Source: Sphaerochaeta sp. UBA5849
GTDB lineage: Bacteria > Spirochaetota > Spirochaetia > Sphaerochaetales > Sphaerochaetaceae
Length of the DNA stretch: 34,305 nucleotides
Direction of reading: 5' to 3'
Assembly: GCA_002432715.1 (NCBI GenBank)
Contig: DJGJ01000031.1
Location: forward strand, 23,928-58,232
In this document: one piece after another, positions 22,778-31,382 of the stretch
Numbering within the stretch: position 1 is the first letter of the stretch
Layout of the letters: every line of letters starts with the position of its first letter
Notes under the pieces: model-generated
Databases searched by the model: none
The model's input: the letters and a program-made list of their open reading frames with translations, nothing else
Told to the model about the DNA's origin: nothing
Translations under genes and position numbers: made by a program

Positions 22778-25125
22778 GAAGGCCTCCTGGTTATGCATGG
22801 GCTGTAATGAATCTTGATCGCTCCAAGGATCAGCAGGGCGGAGAGTGCTGCGCTGAGCATGGCGATTGAAAAGAGCAGTCCCATGTTGACGATGGGAACA
22901 AAGCGGCTGAAGAGCAGGCCGGAGAAACCCAAGGCGACCGAGGCCGCATTTGCCAGGATGGCTTTGCCGGTGGTCTGCATGACAGACGCCACATCCTGGT
23001 CGTTTCGTTGGAATGCAGCGATCAGGTGAATGGCATAGTCCACCCCGACTCCGATGCACAGCGCCGCAAGCAGGCTGGTAATGATGTCCAGCTTGATATG
23101 GAAGATTGCCATGACAGAGAAGACCGAGGCGAGGGCGAAGAGACAGGGAATGAGGCTGAGGGTGGCCAGTTTTGCCGACTTGAAGGTGAAGAGGACCAAG
23201 AGCCATACTGCCAACAGCGAGCTGAAGAGGGAGATGACTTGGCTTTTGGTAACCAAGTCGGTGAGGGCAAGGCTTACCGCCTCTCCCCCTCCGATCTCCA
23301 CCGACCAGCTTTGGGGAAAGAGGGTGGGGATCAGGGCGGTGATGTGCCTCAGTGTCTTGGTGTCCGAATCCTTGAGCAGGATGGTGATGAGCAAGGCATC
23401 CGGCTCAAGCGGGTCATTGATGAAGGCGTCCAGCGATGAACTGTAGAGCAAAAGGTATTGTGCAATGAGAGATGCAAGCTGCTCTTCGGTCTCCAAGCCA
23501 TACTCAGCGGGGTTCAGAGGAATTTCATACTTTCCCATACCTCCTGCCAGTTCAACCGATGGCTCGTACAGCTGCTCTGTTGCCATTTCATACGATGTGT
23601 CTGAGAAAAAATCGAACACCGGCTCTGGTTCCATTGCATTCGATTCCCTGGCATCTTCACCCGGTCCGAGCAGTTGATTCATCCGCTTCACAAACGGCAG
23701 GATCGACTGAATCCCTCCCACCTGGTTCTCTTTTTCCAAAACAGTGATCGCTTCTTCAACAATGTGGAGCGTGCCGGGAAGCAGGACGGCTTCGGATGGT
23801 TTGAGCATGACAGAAAGGGAGAAGCTCCCCTGCATCCTCTGGTTGTATGAGCGGGTGTCCTGCACCAAGGTGGACGAATCCTTGAAGAAGGCAAGGATGT
23901 TCGTTCCTTCCTCAAGTTGGCTGTAGGAGAGCGGCAGGACGATGCCGAGAATCAGCAGGGAGGCGATCAGAACAGCTTTCCCGTAGCGGTTTGCGATGGT
24001 GTTTCCCACTCCTGCCCACAATCCTCTTCTGGTCGCCTGCTTGCGCACTTGCCTACGCACAGGGTTCTTATAGACCAGTCGGATCAGTGCAGGAAGCAGG
24101 AGCAAGGAGCTTGCAGCACAGATTGCCACCCCGATGAAGCTGAGCAGGCCGAAGGTTCGAAACGGCAGCAGCGGGCTGGAGAGTTGGGCCAGAAAGCCAA
24201 AGGCTGTCGTTGCGGCTGCGCTCAGGATCGGATAGGTGTTCTTCTTGACCACGTTTGCAAGGGCGGCATCGACACCCACCTTTTCATACTCTTCGAAGAA
24301 GTGGCTGAATATGTGAATGGTGTAGGCGCTGCCGACGATGAGCAGCAACACCGGCACCAACATGGTCGCCATGGTGAAGGTAATGCCGGCGATGCTCATG
24401 ATCCCCAAGGCCAGCGAGCTGCTGAAAATCAGGGGGACAAGGCATAAAAGGGTGGCCTTGAAACTTCTGAGGAAGAGGTAGAGGACCAACATGATCAAAG
24501 CTGCTACGATTGGTACCAGGAAGGCGAGGTCTGCAAGCAGGCTGATTCGTATTTGCTCGGTTACCACCGGAAGCCCCAGGATGGACCCTTGCAGGCCGTC
24601 AAGCGGGGCAAGGATGGCACGAAGCGAGCCAAGCAGCTCTGCTTGGTTGTAGTCGAGTTGGGTTTGGATGAGAATCGATGCACTGCTTCGGTCCTCACTG
24701 AGAAAAGTCCCTTCATAGAAACCCGGCCAGCTTGTGATATGTTCTTCGAGCTCGTTTATGCTTTCTTCAAAGAGGGGAACCACATCCACTCCATCCTCCG
24801 AGGGCTTGAGGTGCTTGAGGTTGGTGATGGAACTGGCCTGTTTGACTCCGTCCAGCGTTTCAATCTTCCGGGTAAGGGAGTCGATGACAGCAAGGTTTTC
24901 TTTGTTGATGATGCCCCCCTCGTCATACAGGCTGACGACAAGGGCGTCGAGGGATCCGAATTGTTCCTCGATTCGGTTGTTTGTTTCCACCACCGGGGCC
25001 TTGGCGGGGATGAAGGCATCGGTCGAGGAGTCAACCTTCAGCCTTCCAATACCCAATAGGCTGACAGCGGCTGCAACGATGAAGACAGTGACAATGAGCA
25101 GATCGCGACTTCGTTGGCGTTCCAT
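22774..25125 (-). CDS. RND/MMPL-family transporter
   Basis: A 783-residue inner-membrane protein with the two-fold MMPL/HpnN plan: one helix at about 10-28, a periplasmic loop to about 200, a five-helix bundle, then a second loop (about 420-620) and a second bundle. Helix four of the second half carries GVDYAIHL, the proton-relay-type Asp-Tyr of MMPL proteins. The size is smaller than drug-efflux RND pumps (about 1,000) and fits lipid/hopanoid-type carriers. It begins an operon with the LolA-like and barrel genes. The ribosome-binding site is poor (GAAGG one base before ATG), and a candidate leaderless promoter lies upstream. Confidence 0.9.
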   Translation of the reverse strand: MERQRSRDLLIVTVFIVAAAVSLLGIGRLKVDSSTDAFIPAKAPVVETNNRIEEQFGSLDALVVSLYDEGGIINKENLAVIDSLTRKIETLDGVKQASSITNLKHLKPSEDGVDVVPLFEESINELEEHITSWPGFYEGTFLSEDRSSASILIQTQLDYNQAELLGSLRAILAPLDGLQGSILGLPVVTEQIRISLLADLAFLVPIVAALIMLVLYLFLRSFKATLLCLVPLIFSSSLALGIMSIAGITFTMATMLVPVLLLIVGSAYTIHIFSHFFEEYEKVGVDAALANVVKKNTYPILSAAATTAFGFLAQLSSPLLPFRTFGLLSFIGVAICAASSLLLLPALIRLVYKNPVRRQVRKQATRRGLWAGVGNTIANRYGKAVLIASLLILGIVLPLSYSQLEEGTNILAFFKDSSTLVQDTRSYNQRMQGSFSLSVMLKPSEAVLLPGTLHIVEEAITVLEKENQVGGIQSILPFVKRMNQLLGPGEDARESNAMEPEPVFDFFSDTSYEMATEQLYEPSVELAGGMGKYEIPLNPAEYGLETEEQLASLIAQYLLLYSSSLDAFINDPLEPDALLITILLKDSDTKTLRHITALIPTLFPQSWSVEIGGGEAVSLALTDLVTKSQVISLFSSLLAVWLLVLFTFKSAKLATLSLIPCLFALASVFSVMAIFHIKLDIITSLLAALCIGVGVDYAIHLIAAFQRNDQDVASVMQTTGKAILANAASVALGFSGLLFSRFVPIVNMGLLFSIAMLSAALSALLILGAIKIHYSPCITRRPS

Positions 25126-25131
25126 ACCTTC

Positions 25132-25159
25132 ACTGTATTGGATTTACGTATGTGCGCAA
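25132..25159 (-). promoter_or_regulatory. candidate leaderless promoter of the RND operon
   Basis: On the minus strand TTGCGC (25159-25154) and TACAGT (25137-25132) are separated by 16 bases. The -10 ends only six bases before the ATG at 25125, so a transcript would start at or next to the start codon. The -35 match is modest. Confidence 0.35.
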
Positions 25160-25180
25160 TCACCTGCACAGAGCATTTTG

Positions 25181-25200
25181 TCTCACCTTTTGGGGTGAGA
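25181..25200. promoter_or_regulatory. inverted repeat between the RND operon and pyk
   Basis: TCTCACC-N6-GGTGAGA is a perfect 7-6-7 inverted repeat in the 139-base divergent region. It could be an operator for either side or the stem of a small hairpin. No partner regulator is evident. Confidence 0.4.
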
Positions 25201-25264
25201 TGATGATTTGCAACCGCTTTACAAAGATTGATGCATCTATGATGATTGCAGCAGGGGGAACGAT

Positions 25265-26698
25265 ATGAACTATACCAAGATAGTTGCCACACTTGGGCCG
25301 GCTAGTGAGAGCTATGAGATGATAAAGGAAATTCTTGCAGCCGGGTGCAGTGTCATCAGGCTGAACTTCAGCCATGGCTCGCATGGAGAGCAGCAGAAGC
25401 GTCACGATGCTGTTCGCAAAGCCAGCGAGGAACTGGGGTTCCCGGTCTCCATCCTGATGGACCTGCAGGGGCCGAAAATCCGACTGGGTCAGTTGGAAGA
25501 GCCCTCCTATACCCTCAAGAGGGGGGAAGAGCTGATAATCACCACCGAATCTTGTGTGGGAAATCGAAGGCGCATCAGCATAGACTATCCGAACCTGCAT
25601 GAGGAGATTCTAATCGGCCAGCGGATTCTCATCAACGATGGTCTGGTAAGCCTGGTGGTGGAGCATATAGACGGGCATGACATCCATTGCAGGATGTTGG
25701 AAGATGGAACCTTGCTGCCCCGCAAGGGAGTGAACCTGCCCCAGGTTCCGCTGAAACATCTCAGCTCCTTCACCAAGAAGGATGAGACCGATCTTGCCTT
25801 CGCCTTTGCCAACAATCTCGACTATGTAGCCATCTCCTTTGTCCGTAGCGGCGATGATGTGCGTGCCCTGAAGGCTCATATGGAAGCGGTGTACGGCAGG
25901 ACCATTCCCATCATCAGCAAGATTGAGAAGCCCGAGGCGGTGGAAAACCTTGTCGACATCATCAGTGAGTCCAGCGCCATCATGATCGCCCGGGGGGACC
26001 TGGGGGTGGAGGTGCCTGCAGAGGAGGTTCCCCTGATTCAGAAATCCATCATCCGAAGCTGCATAGACGCCGGTGTACCGGTGATCACAGCCACTCAGAT
26101 GCTGGAGTCGATGATGCACAATCCCCGACCCACCCGGGCCGAGACCAACGACGTCGCCAATGCAGTGCTGGACGGTACCAGTGCCGTGATGCTCAGCGGC
26201 GAGACTGCAGCAGGGGAGTATCCTCTGCAAGCGGTAACCACCATGGCCCGAATTGCAAGGCTCGCTGAGCGCAGCAGCGCTTTCCGCAGACAGGTATTCA
26301 ACCAGATCAGCACCCTCGACCCACAGCGCAAGCAATCGACGACCGAAGCCGTGGGTCTTGCCACCCGCGAGCTGGCCCTCTCCATCGGGGCCTCCTACAT
26401 CGCCTGCTTCACCCAATCAGGTTCTACAGCCCGCCTGATAGCAAAGTTCCGTCCATCGGTGCCGATCATCGCCTTCTCCCCGCTTAAGGAGGTTGTGCAA
26501 TACCTTGCTCTTTCCTGGGGTGTCACTCCCATCCTCATCGAGGGGCAGGACTCAGTGGACAAACTGCTGGCCTATGCTCCTTTGTATGTTCAGGAGCATG
26601 GCTTGGTTGAGAAAGGCCAGTCCCTGGTGATAACCGCAGGAGTTCCGGTCGGCAGCTCGGGCAAGACCAATATGATCAAGGTGGTGGAGATTGAGTAG
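25265..26698 (+). CDS. pyk: pyruvate kinase
   Basis: A 477-residue pyruvate kinase of normal bacterial length, making pyruvate and ATP from phosphoenolpyruvate and ADP. The N-terminal TKIVATLGPAS, the active-site region PIISKIEKPEAVEN (Lys for phosphoryl transfer), MIARGDLGVEVP, and TATQMLESM...PTRAETNDVANAVLDG are all intact. The B domain lies at about 70-170 and the C domain at about 345-477. AGGGGG lies six bases before ATG 25265. It is a lone gene with divergent and convergent neighbours on either side, so it is probably transcribed alone; the fermentative lifestyle of the likely host fits. Confidence 0.97.
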   Translation: MNYTKIVATLGPASESYEMIKEILAAGCSVIRLNFSHGSHGEQQKRHDAVRKASEELGFPVSILMDLQGPKIRLGQLEEPSYTLKRGEELIITTESCVGNRRRISIDYPNLHEEILIGQRILINDGLVSLVVEHIDGHDIHCRMLEDGTLLPRKGVNLPQVPLKHLSSFTKKDETDLAFAFANNLDYVAISFVRSGDDVRALKAHMEAVYGRTIPIISKIEKPEAVENLVDIISESSAIMIARGDLGVEVPAEEVPLIQKSIIRSCIDAGVPVITATQMLESMMHNPRPTRAETNDVANAVLDGTSAVMLSGETAAGEYPLQAVTTMARIARLAERSSAFRRQVFNQISTLDPQRKQSTTEAVGLATRELALSIGASYIACFTQSGSTARLIAKFRPSVPIIAFSPLKEVVQYLALSWGVTPILIEGQDSVDKLLAYAPLYVQEHGLVEKGQSLVITAGVPVGSSGKTNMIKVVEIE

Positions 26699-26700
26699 AC

Positions 26701-27444
26701 CTAAGGCCTGAAGGAGATGGAAGCTCCCAGACTCAAAGCCCTTCCCTCGTGGTCGAAGAGATCCAAGGCGCGAATGTCCACGGCGATGAAGATCGACTTG
26801 AGGAACTCGATGGGCAGCAGCCGTATTCCTACATTGACCAGTCCCCGGTTTTCAGCATTGCCGGCCGATGGGGTTGCGCTGTAGCTTACGTTGCCGAAAT
26901 CCAAGAGGAAATCGACTTTGTTCTTGAATGTTTTCGCCAGGAGGGGAGTCTGGAAGGCGAGGGCGAAGTTGATGTCGCTGTTCATGCCCTTCATCAGCGA
27001 GTACCCAACCAAGAGTGTGGTCTTGGATGGATAGTCCATGATGGAGCTGTCGAAGGTAGAAGCAAAGTATATCTGCGCTGCAACTTCATCATCCTTCGAT
27101 ACACTGCTCCATTGGCCCAAGAGCCCTGCGGCAAAATTGGTGGTGCCTTTCTTGCTGAACAGCCATTTTGCATTGAGCAGGATGTCGGTGTTATCGGCGA
27201 TATCAACGGCAAGGCTAGTCTCAAAGGTGTCTTTGAACGCCAATTGGAGGGCGGGAATGTGTACGGCTCCGTTGCTGCCGAGTGTGGCGCTATAGGAAGT
27301 GGTTACCGCACTGGCAATGGTGCTGGGTGTCACTTCGGCGCTGGGAATGACAATATACCCCGAAATTCCTGCAATGGTGGTGTTTGCAGCGAGAGAAGCC
27401 GAAAAAGCAATGAGAATCAAGGGAACAGCAAGGAATCTTTTCAT
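26701..27444 (-). CDS. small exported protein, possible outer-membrane barrel
   Basis: A 247-residue protein with a signal peptide (MKRFLAVPLILIAFSASLAA) and a mature part rich in short beta strands with alternating residues, ending LGASISFRP. No named family is recognised. The text ISGYIVIPSAEVTPSTIAS followed by repeated strands resembles spirochaetal and other YjbH-like exported barrel proteins, a weak likeness. ATG 27444 has AGGAG upstream. It lies 49 bases after the diguanylate cyclase gene, so it could be cotranscribed with it. Confidence 0.7.
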   Translation of the reverse strand: MKRFLAVPLILIAFSASLAANTTIAGISGYIVIPSAEVTPSTIASAVTTSYSATLGSNGAVHIPALQLAFKDTFETSLAVDIADNTDILLNAKWLFSKKGTTNFAAGLLGQWSSVSKDDEVAAQIYFASTFDSSIMDYPSKTTLLVGYSLMKGMNSDINFALAFQTPLLAKTFKNKVDFLLDFGNVSYSATPSAGNAENRGLVNVGIRLLPIEFLKSIFIAVDIRALDLFDHEGRALSLGASISFRP

Positions 27445-27493
27445 ACAATTCTCCTGTGCCAAGGGTGCCGAATTACTCGGCGTTGGTCAAGAA

Positions 27494-29152
27494 TCACATC
27501 TTCATTGCACTCTTGCATCGATACATGGCCGCATCGGCCCGGTTTACGACCTGCACAAATTTCTCCTTCTTCTTGGGAATGAAAATATCATAGCCGACGG
27601 CAACTTCATACGTGACCTTGCCGGAAGAAGTAAAAAAAGTAAGTACTGCATCGGCCAACTTTGAAACCTGGTCCTCATCGACTTTGGGAATGAGGGCGAT
27701 GAACTCATCACCACCGTACCGAAAGATGGTTGCCGAGGCCGGCAGAAGCCGGGTGATCCGTTGGCCGAAGTCCCTTAGTACAGTATCCCCGGCCTTGTGG
27801 CCTTGGGTGTCGTTGATTTTTTTGAGGTTGTTGATATCCATCATCAGGATACCCAGCACTTCGACCCGTTGTTGGTTGGATAGTCTCTCAACCTCGCGGT
27901 CGTAGGATGCCCTGTTACCGACTCCTGTCAGTGTATCGGTGTATGCAAGCTGCTGCAACAGTTGCTCCTTGCTCAACTGTTGGGTTTTCAATCTGACCAG
28001 GGTGACGCTGTGCCAGAACAGGATGACTGCTGAAAGCGCCATCCCGAAGTGAAGGATGACGGCGCTGTCGAGCTGGATGTTCATGGCAAGCAGCGCTACT
28101 TCCGCCAAGATTGATGCAAGCAAACAGACGAAGGCGAGCAAAAATGAGCTGAGCCGTCTGTTCCCCTTGGCGTACTCGTAGCAGAGGCAGGCAAACAGGC
28201 TGATCAAGAAGAGGACCAGGGCCAAGCCAGAAAAGAGCAACAGGTCGGTGTACTGGGCGATACCTGTAACTTGAAGCACGCCTCCGATGAGATACATGAG
28301 CAAAAAGAGCATCGAAAAGCGCCTGAAGTGCTTGATCCTCCGGTGGACCGGATAGGAGTAGCTGACGTAATTGGTCAGGAAGCTCGGAAGCAAGTACAGG
28401 GCGGCGAAGCTGAGATTCATGGGAAGGGCAGGGTTGCGCCAGAGCAGGAACTTGCTCGGAGTCTGGCTGAACACCCACCCACCAAGGGCGAGCAGGACCA
28501 TCCCCAAGTAAAAGAAGCTCTTTCGCTCCTCCATGGACTGGACGGCAAAGGAGAAGATGGCGATGAGTGTCCCCAGCAGCAGCAGAGAGAAACCGAAGAA
28601 GAGGGATGGCCACTCCTTGAACTCGGATAGAATGAGAGAGGCCTTGCTGCCGGCACGTACTTCATGGATATGGCCGGCAAATGCATTGTTGGAGGTGTAT
28701 TCGAACGTCAACGAAAGGGTTTTCCCCTGATGGGCATCGTCAAGACGGATGAAATGGGGTGTCGACCCCCCATATACCGGGCGGGCCCACCCTTGTTTCG
28801 GGCCCTCATACCGGTAAATGACACTTCCATCGACCGATACGGTGAGGCCGCTCATGCTCGTATTGACTGCAATGGCGGTGTTATGGTTGGGAAATGAGGC
28901 GGGTAGGCGATATGTTGCAGTGAAGGTTTTGCCCAAGAGATTTCCCTCGATGGAGTAGGGAAGCTTGACGTTTCTGGCGATAGGCTTGTCATTCTCATAG
29001 ATGGTCCAAGGACCTTCCCATTCGATAACCGGCTCATTGTCCAAAGCGGGTATGGACAAAAACGAGTCAAAGTAACAGGCCATGCAAAACATGACTACGA
29101 CCAAAGACAACAAGATGCGTTGCATGTGACGTTCAGCAGTGGCAGCCTTCAT
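27494..29152 (-). CDS. membrane diguanylate cyclase with 7TMR-DISM-type sensor
   Basis: About 552 residues. An N-terminal anchor or signal helix is followed by an extracytoplasmic jelly-roll-like domain (about 40-180, WEGPWTIYEND, TATYRLPASFPNHNTAIAV-type text), seven or so membrane helices (about 185-385), and a GGDEF domain ending at about 550. The active loop is YGGDEF near 479-484 and the DNNNLKKIND-equivalent reads DINNLKKINDTQGHKAGD. No RxxD inhibitory site is seen. It makes cyclic di-GMP from GTP in response to an external signal. AGGAG favours the second of two adjacent ATGs (29152 over 29155). It starts ten bases after the NYN gene. Confidence 0.88.
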   Translation of the reverse strand: MKAATAERHMQRILLSLVVVMFCMACYFDSFLSIPALDNEPVIEWEGPWTIYENDKPIARNVKLPYSIEGNLLGKTFTATYRLPASFPNHNTAIAVNTSMSGLTVSVDGSVIYRYEGPKQGWARPVYGGSTPHFIRLDDAHQGKTLSLTFEYTSNNAFAGHIHEVRAGSKASLILSEFKEWPSLFFGFSLLLLGTLIAIFSFAVQSMEERKSFFYLGMVLLALGGWVFSQTPSKFLLWRNPALPMNLSFAALYLLPSFLTNYVSYSYPVHRRIKHFRRFSMLFLLMYLIGGVLQVTGIAQYTDLLLFSGLALVLFLISLFACLCYEYAKGNRRLSSFLLAFVCLLASILAEVALLAMNIQLDSAVILHFGMALSAVILFWHSVTLVRLKTQQLSKEQLLQQLAYTDTLTGVGNRASYDREVERLSNQQRVEVLGILMMDINNLKKINDTQGHKAGDTVLRDFGQRITRLLPASATIFRYGGDEFIALIPKVDEDQVSKLADAVLTFFTSSGKVTYEVAVGYDIFIPKKKEKFVQVVNRADAAMYRCKSAMKM

Positions 29153-29161
29153 CATATGCTC

Positions 29162-29962
29162 CTATGCATGCGCAGCCTGGGATGCCTTTCGGATTTCGGG
29201 ATGCCCTTTCTCGTTGAGCTTGCGCTCAATGAATTTATCCTGTTCCAGCTTGGACAGCAGATTGCCGAGGCTTCGGTAACTGCTGCGCTCGATCATACGG
29301 CTCTTGTCCATCTGATGGAATTTGACGCCCACATAGCTGACAAGCTGCCAGGCATCGGGGTCGAAGGAATCGATCACTTTTTTCATCAAATCCTCGACTT
29401 GAAGATCTATTTTCTTGGTATGCTCCGAATCGGGTTTCTCAACCTTCTTGACCTTTTCCTTCTGGGTGCCTTTCGGCTCTTCAGTCTTGGGCTTCGGCAT
29501 GAAGGATTCAATGATCAGGATCTCATCACAGCAGTTGTTGAAAATCGGCTTGTCGCTCACCGCTTCCTTTGTCACCAGATATACTTCCTTCCCATACTTT
29601 CGCAATGCTTCCATGATCACCGTGAAATCACTGTCGCTGGTAATGAAGACATACCGGTCGATCACCGGGGTGTTGATGATGATGGTCTCCAGCGCTTCAA
29701 GGCTGATGATCAAATCGGCCCTGTTCTTGTAATTGGTGGTGATTGAAGGGGTGTCGCGGATGGTGAAGTTATACTCGGCAAGCTGTTTTTCCAATTTCTT
29801 GATGGACTTTGAGTTGCCGCAAGCCATCTTGATGACGAATATATTTTCTTCTTCTGGGCTGTCATTATGTTTGAGGGTGAGCTCCTCGAAGAGCATCTTC
29901 AAATCGAGGCCGGAAGGGATGTTCTCAAGATCGATGTAAATGGCATTGTTTTTTCTGCGCAT
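29162..29962 (-). CDS. NYN-domain protein with C-terminal OST-HTH/LOTUS domain
   Basis: A 266-residue protein. The N-terminal NYN (PIN-like) nuclease domain spans about 5-150, with the acidic positions YIDLEN (Asp11, Asn14), NRADL (Asp83) and SDSDF (Asp110, Asp112). A Lys/Glu-rich linker (about 156-185) joins it to a LOTUS/OST-HTH domain at about 186-260. NYN-LOTUS proteins are predicted RNA-processing enzymes; the eukaryotic homologue MARF1 cuts RNA, and LOTUS domains bind RNA, often G-rich or structured. AGGGGG precedes ATG 29962. It is upstream of and probably cotranscribed with the cyclase gene. Confidence 0.88.
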   Translation of the reverse strand: MRRKNNAIYIDLENIPSGLDLKMLFEELTLKHNDSPEEENIFVIKMACGNSKSIKKLEKQLAEYNFTIRDTPSITTNYKNRADLIISLEALETIIINTPVIDRYVFITSDSDFTVIMEALRKYGKEVYLVTKEAVSDKPIFNNCCDEILIIESFMPKPKTEEPKGTQKEKVKKVEKPDSEHTKKIDLQVEDLMKKVIDSFDPDAWQLVSYVGVKFHQMDKSRMIERSSYRSLGNLLSKLEQDKFIERKLNEKGHPEIRKASQAAHA

Positions 29963-30036
29963 GTGTCGCCCCCTGTCTGCCTACTATACACCAGCTTTGG
30001 CGCTCAAGAAAGTACGATGCAAGAACTACGTGCTGC

Positions 30037-31290
30037 CTAAAAAGGAATATCCGTACAAAAGGTCATCGGTTCGGCGGTAATCGGATGCACAAAGCTGATC
30101 ATTTGGGCATGCAGGTACAGGCGGTCCTGCATGCCGCTGCCATAGAGCCGGTCTCCTACAATGGGCCTTCCCAATCCCTTGGGATGGGAACTGTGGAGCC
30201 TGAGCTGATGGGTCCTGCCTGTCAGCGGCTCGAATTGTACGCGGGTGACCAACCTGCCCTCGCGGGTGCGCTCGACACAAAGACGCTTGTACAACGTGGT
30301 TCCCCATTTGCCATGGATCTCATCGTATATCTGGTGGGGCCGGTTGTTGATATCGGCACGAAACGGGAGGGTGATGGTTCCACTCTCCTCTTTCAGTACA
30401 CCTTCCAAGAGGGCGACATAGCGCTTTTTTACCTGTTGTTCACGGAACAGGCTGTGCATCCTTCGGTGGGCTTCCTTGTTCAGGGCGATTACGAGAAGAC
30501 CGGATGTATCCATGTCGAGGCGGTGGGTTGCACATTGCAACGGGGCGTCAGGGAAAAGGACTCGGATCCGGCTCTCCACCGAGTCGATCTTGTCTTGTGT
30601 CCGTCCGGGAACCGATAAGAGTCCCGCTTGCTTGTTGACCACGGCGATGTGTTGGTCTCTATAGACTATATCCAGGCCGAGCATATGCTCCAATATGGGT
30701 TTGCATTTTTGGTCGCACGGCCCGTAAAAGGCCAGATGCTCGCGATTGGCACTGCAGCCGAAAAAGAATTCAGCCATGCTGACTGGATGCAGTCCTTGGG
30801 AGAGTGCTGCATGGAGCAACTTGATCGTGCAGCAATCGCCGCTTCCGGTAGGAATGCCGTCAGGAGGAAAGCATGCAGTGAGAGGGATGCGCTCTCCGTC
30901 GATGGTGGAAAGGCTGTACAGGCTGTAGTAGCGGGAAAGGGCTTCGTGTGAGAGGGCGGCTTGCTCCGGCGAACCTGCCAGCTCCTTGATTCTGTGGTCG
31001 TACTGCTGCATGTAGGCCGCGTAGTCCTGGTCGTCGACCAGGTGTGCAGCCCAACCGGGGAGGTTGCGCTTTCCACCGAGACTTCCGGAGAATGCTTTGA
31101 GCAATACATCGTTCCCTTCCCTGTCGCGGGCCGTCAACACGCCGAACATAATACCGCCGCCCTTTTGGAAAAACCGGTCGGTGCTGAAGCTGCACTCACT
31201 TTCAAAATCAACGGCGTGTTTTTCTGCAAGCAAGTGCTGCAGGTAGAGGGCGTGAATCTTTGCCGGGTACTGGGGAAGCGGTGGATGCAT
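30037..31290 (-). CDS. RluA-family pseudouridine synthase with extra N-terminal domain
   Basis: About 417 residues. The C-terminal 215 residues are a complete RluA-type catalytic domain, with catalytic Asp259 in HRLDMDTSG and the later GRTHQLRLH segment. The N-terminal 200 residues form an extra domain with cysteines that may bind metal or pair (PTGSGDCC, FFGCS, GPCDQKCKPILEHM). I recall this longer form in Bacteroidetes and other phyla; its RNA target is not established. No ribosome-binding site precedes ATG 31290. A -10/-35 pair ends six bases before it, suggesting a leaderless start. An in-frame TTG at 31341 is an unlikely alternative. Confidence 0.85.
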   Translation of the reverse strand: MHPPLPQYPAKIHALYLQHLLAEKHAVDFESECSFSTDRFFQKGGGIMFGVLTARDREGNDVLLKAFSGSLGGKRNLPGWAAHLVDDQDYAAYMQQYDHRIKELAGSPEQAALSHEALSRYYSLYSLSTIDGERIPLTACFPPDGIPTGSGDCCTIKLLHAALSQGLHPVSMAEFFFGCSANREHLAFYGPCDQKCKPILEHMLGLDIVYRDQHIAVVNKQAGLLSVPGRTQDKIDSVESRIRVLFPDAPLQCATHRLDMDTSGLLVIALNKEAHRRMHSLFREQQVKKRYVALLEGVLKEESGTITLPFRADINNRPHQIYDEIHGKWGTTLYKRLCVERTREGRLVTRVQFEPLTGRTHQLRLHSSHPKGLGRPIVGDRLYGSGMQDRLYLHAQMISFVHPITAEPMTFCTDIPF

Positions 31291-31296
31291 ACGGCT

Positions 31297-31325
31297 ATAG
31301 TACGCAAGTACAGCCGCTGTTGCAA
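31297..31325 (-). promoter_or_regulatory. candidate leaderless promoter of the RluA-type gene
   Basis: On the minus strand TTGCAA (31325-31320) and TACTAT (31302-31297) are separated by 17 bases. The -10 ends six bases before ATG 31290, which has no Shine-Dalgarno sequence. Transcription would begin at or beside the start codon. Confidence 0.5.
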
Positions 31326-31382
31326 CCTTTCCCCTAGCCAAAGGGAAATGGCTGTGTCATCATACAAACCAAGGGTAACGCT

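Noticed and set aside
22778..23206. N-terminal extension of the RND-module LolA-like protein
   Set aside because: It overlaps the RND C-terminus in another frame and would bury the signal peptide; AGGAGG marks ATG 22777.
25201..25264. Promoter for pyk
   Set aside because: TTTACA and TATGAT hexamers exist but are only 14 bases apart, and TTGCAA has no -10 at proper distance, so I do not call one.
25610..26416. 268-residue open frame on the minus strand
   Set aside because: It is antisense to pyruvate kinase, a common shadow in high-GC codon positions.
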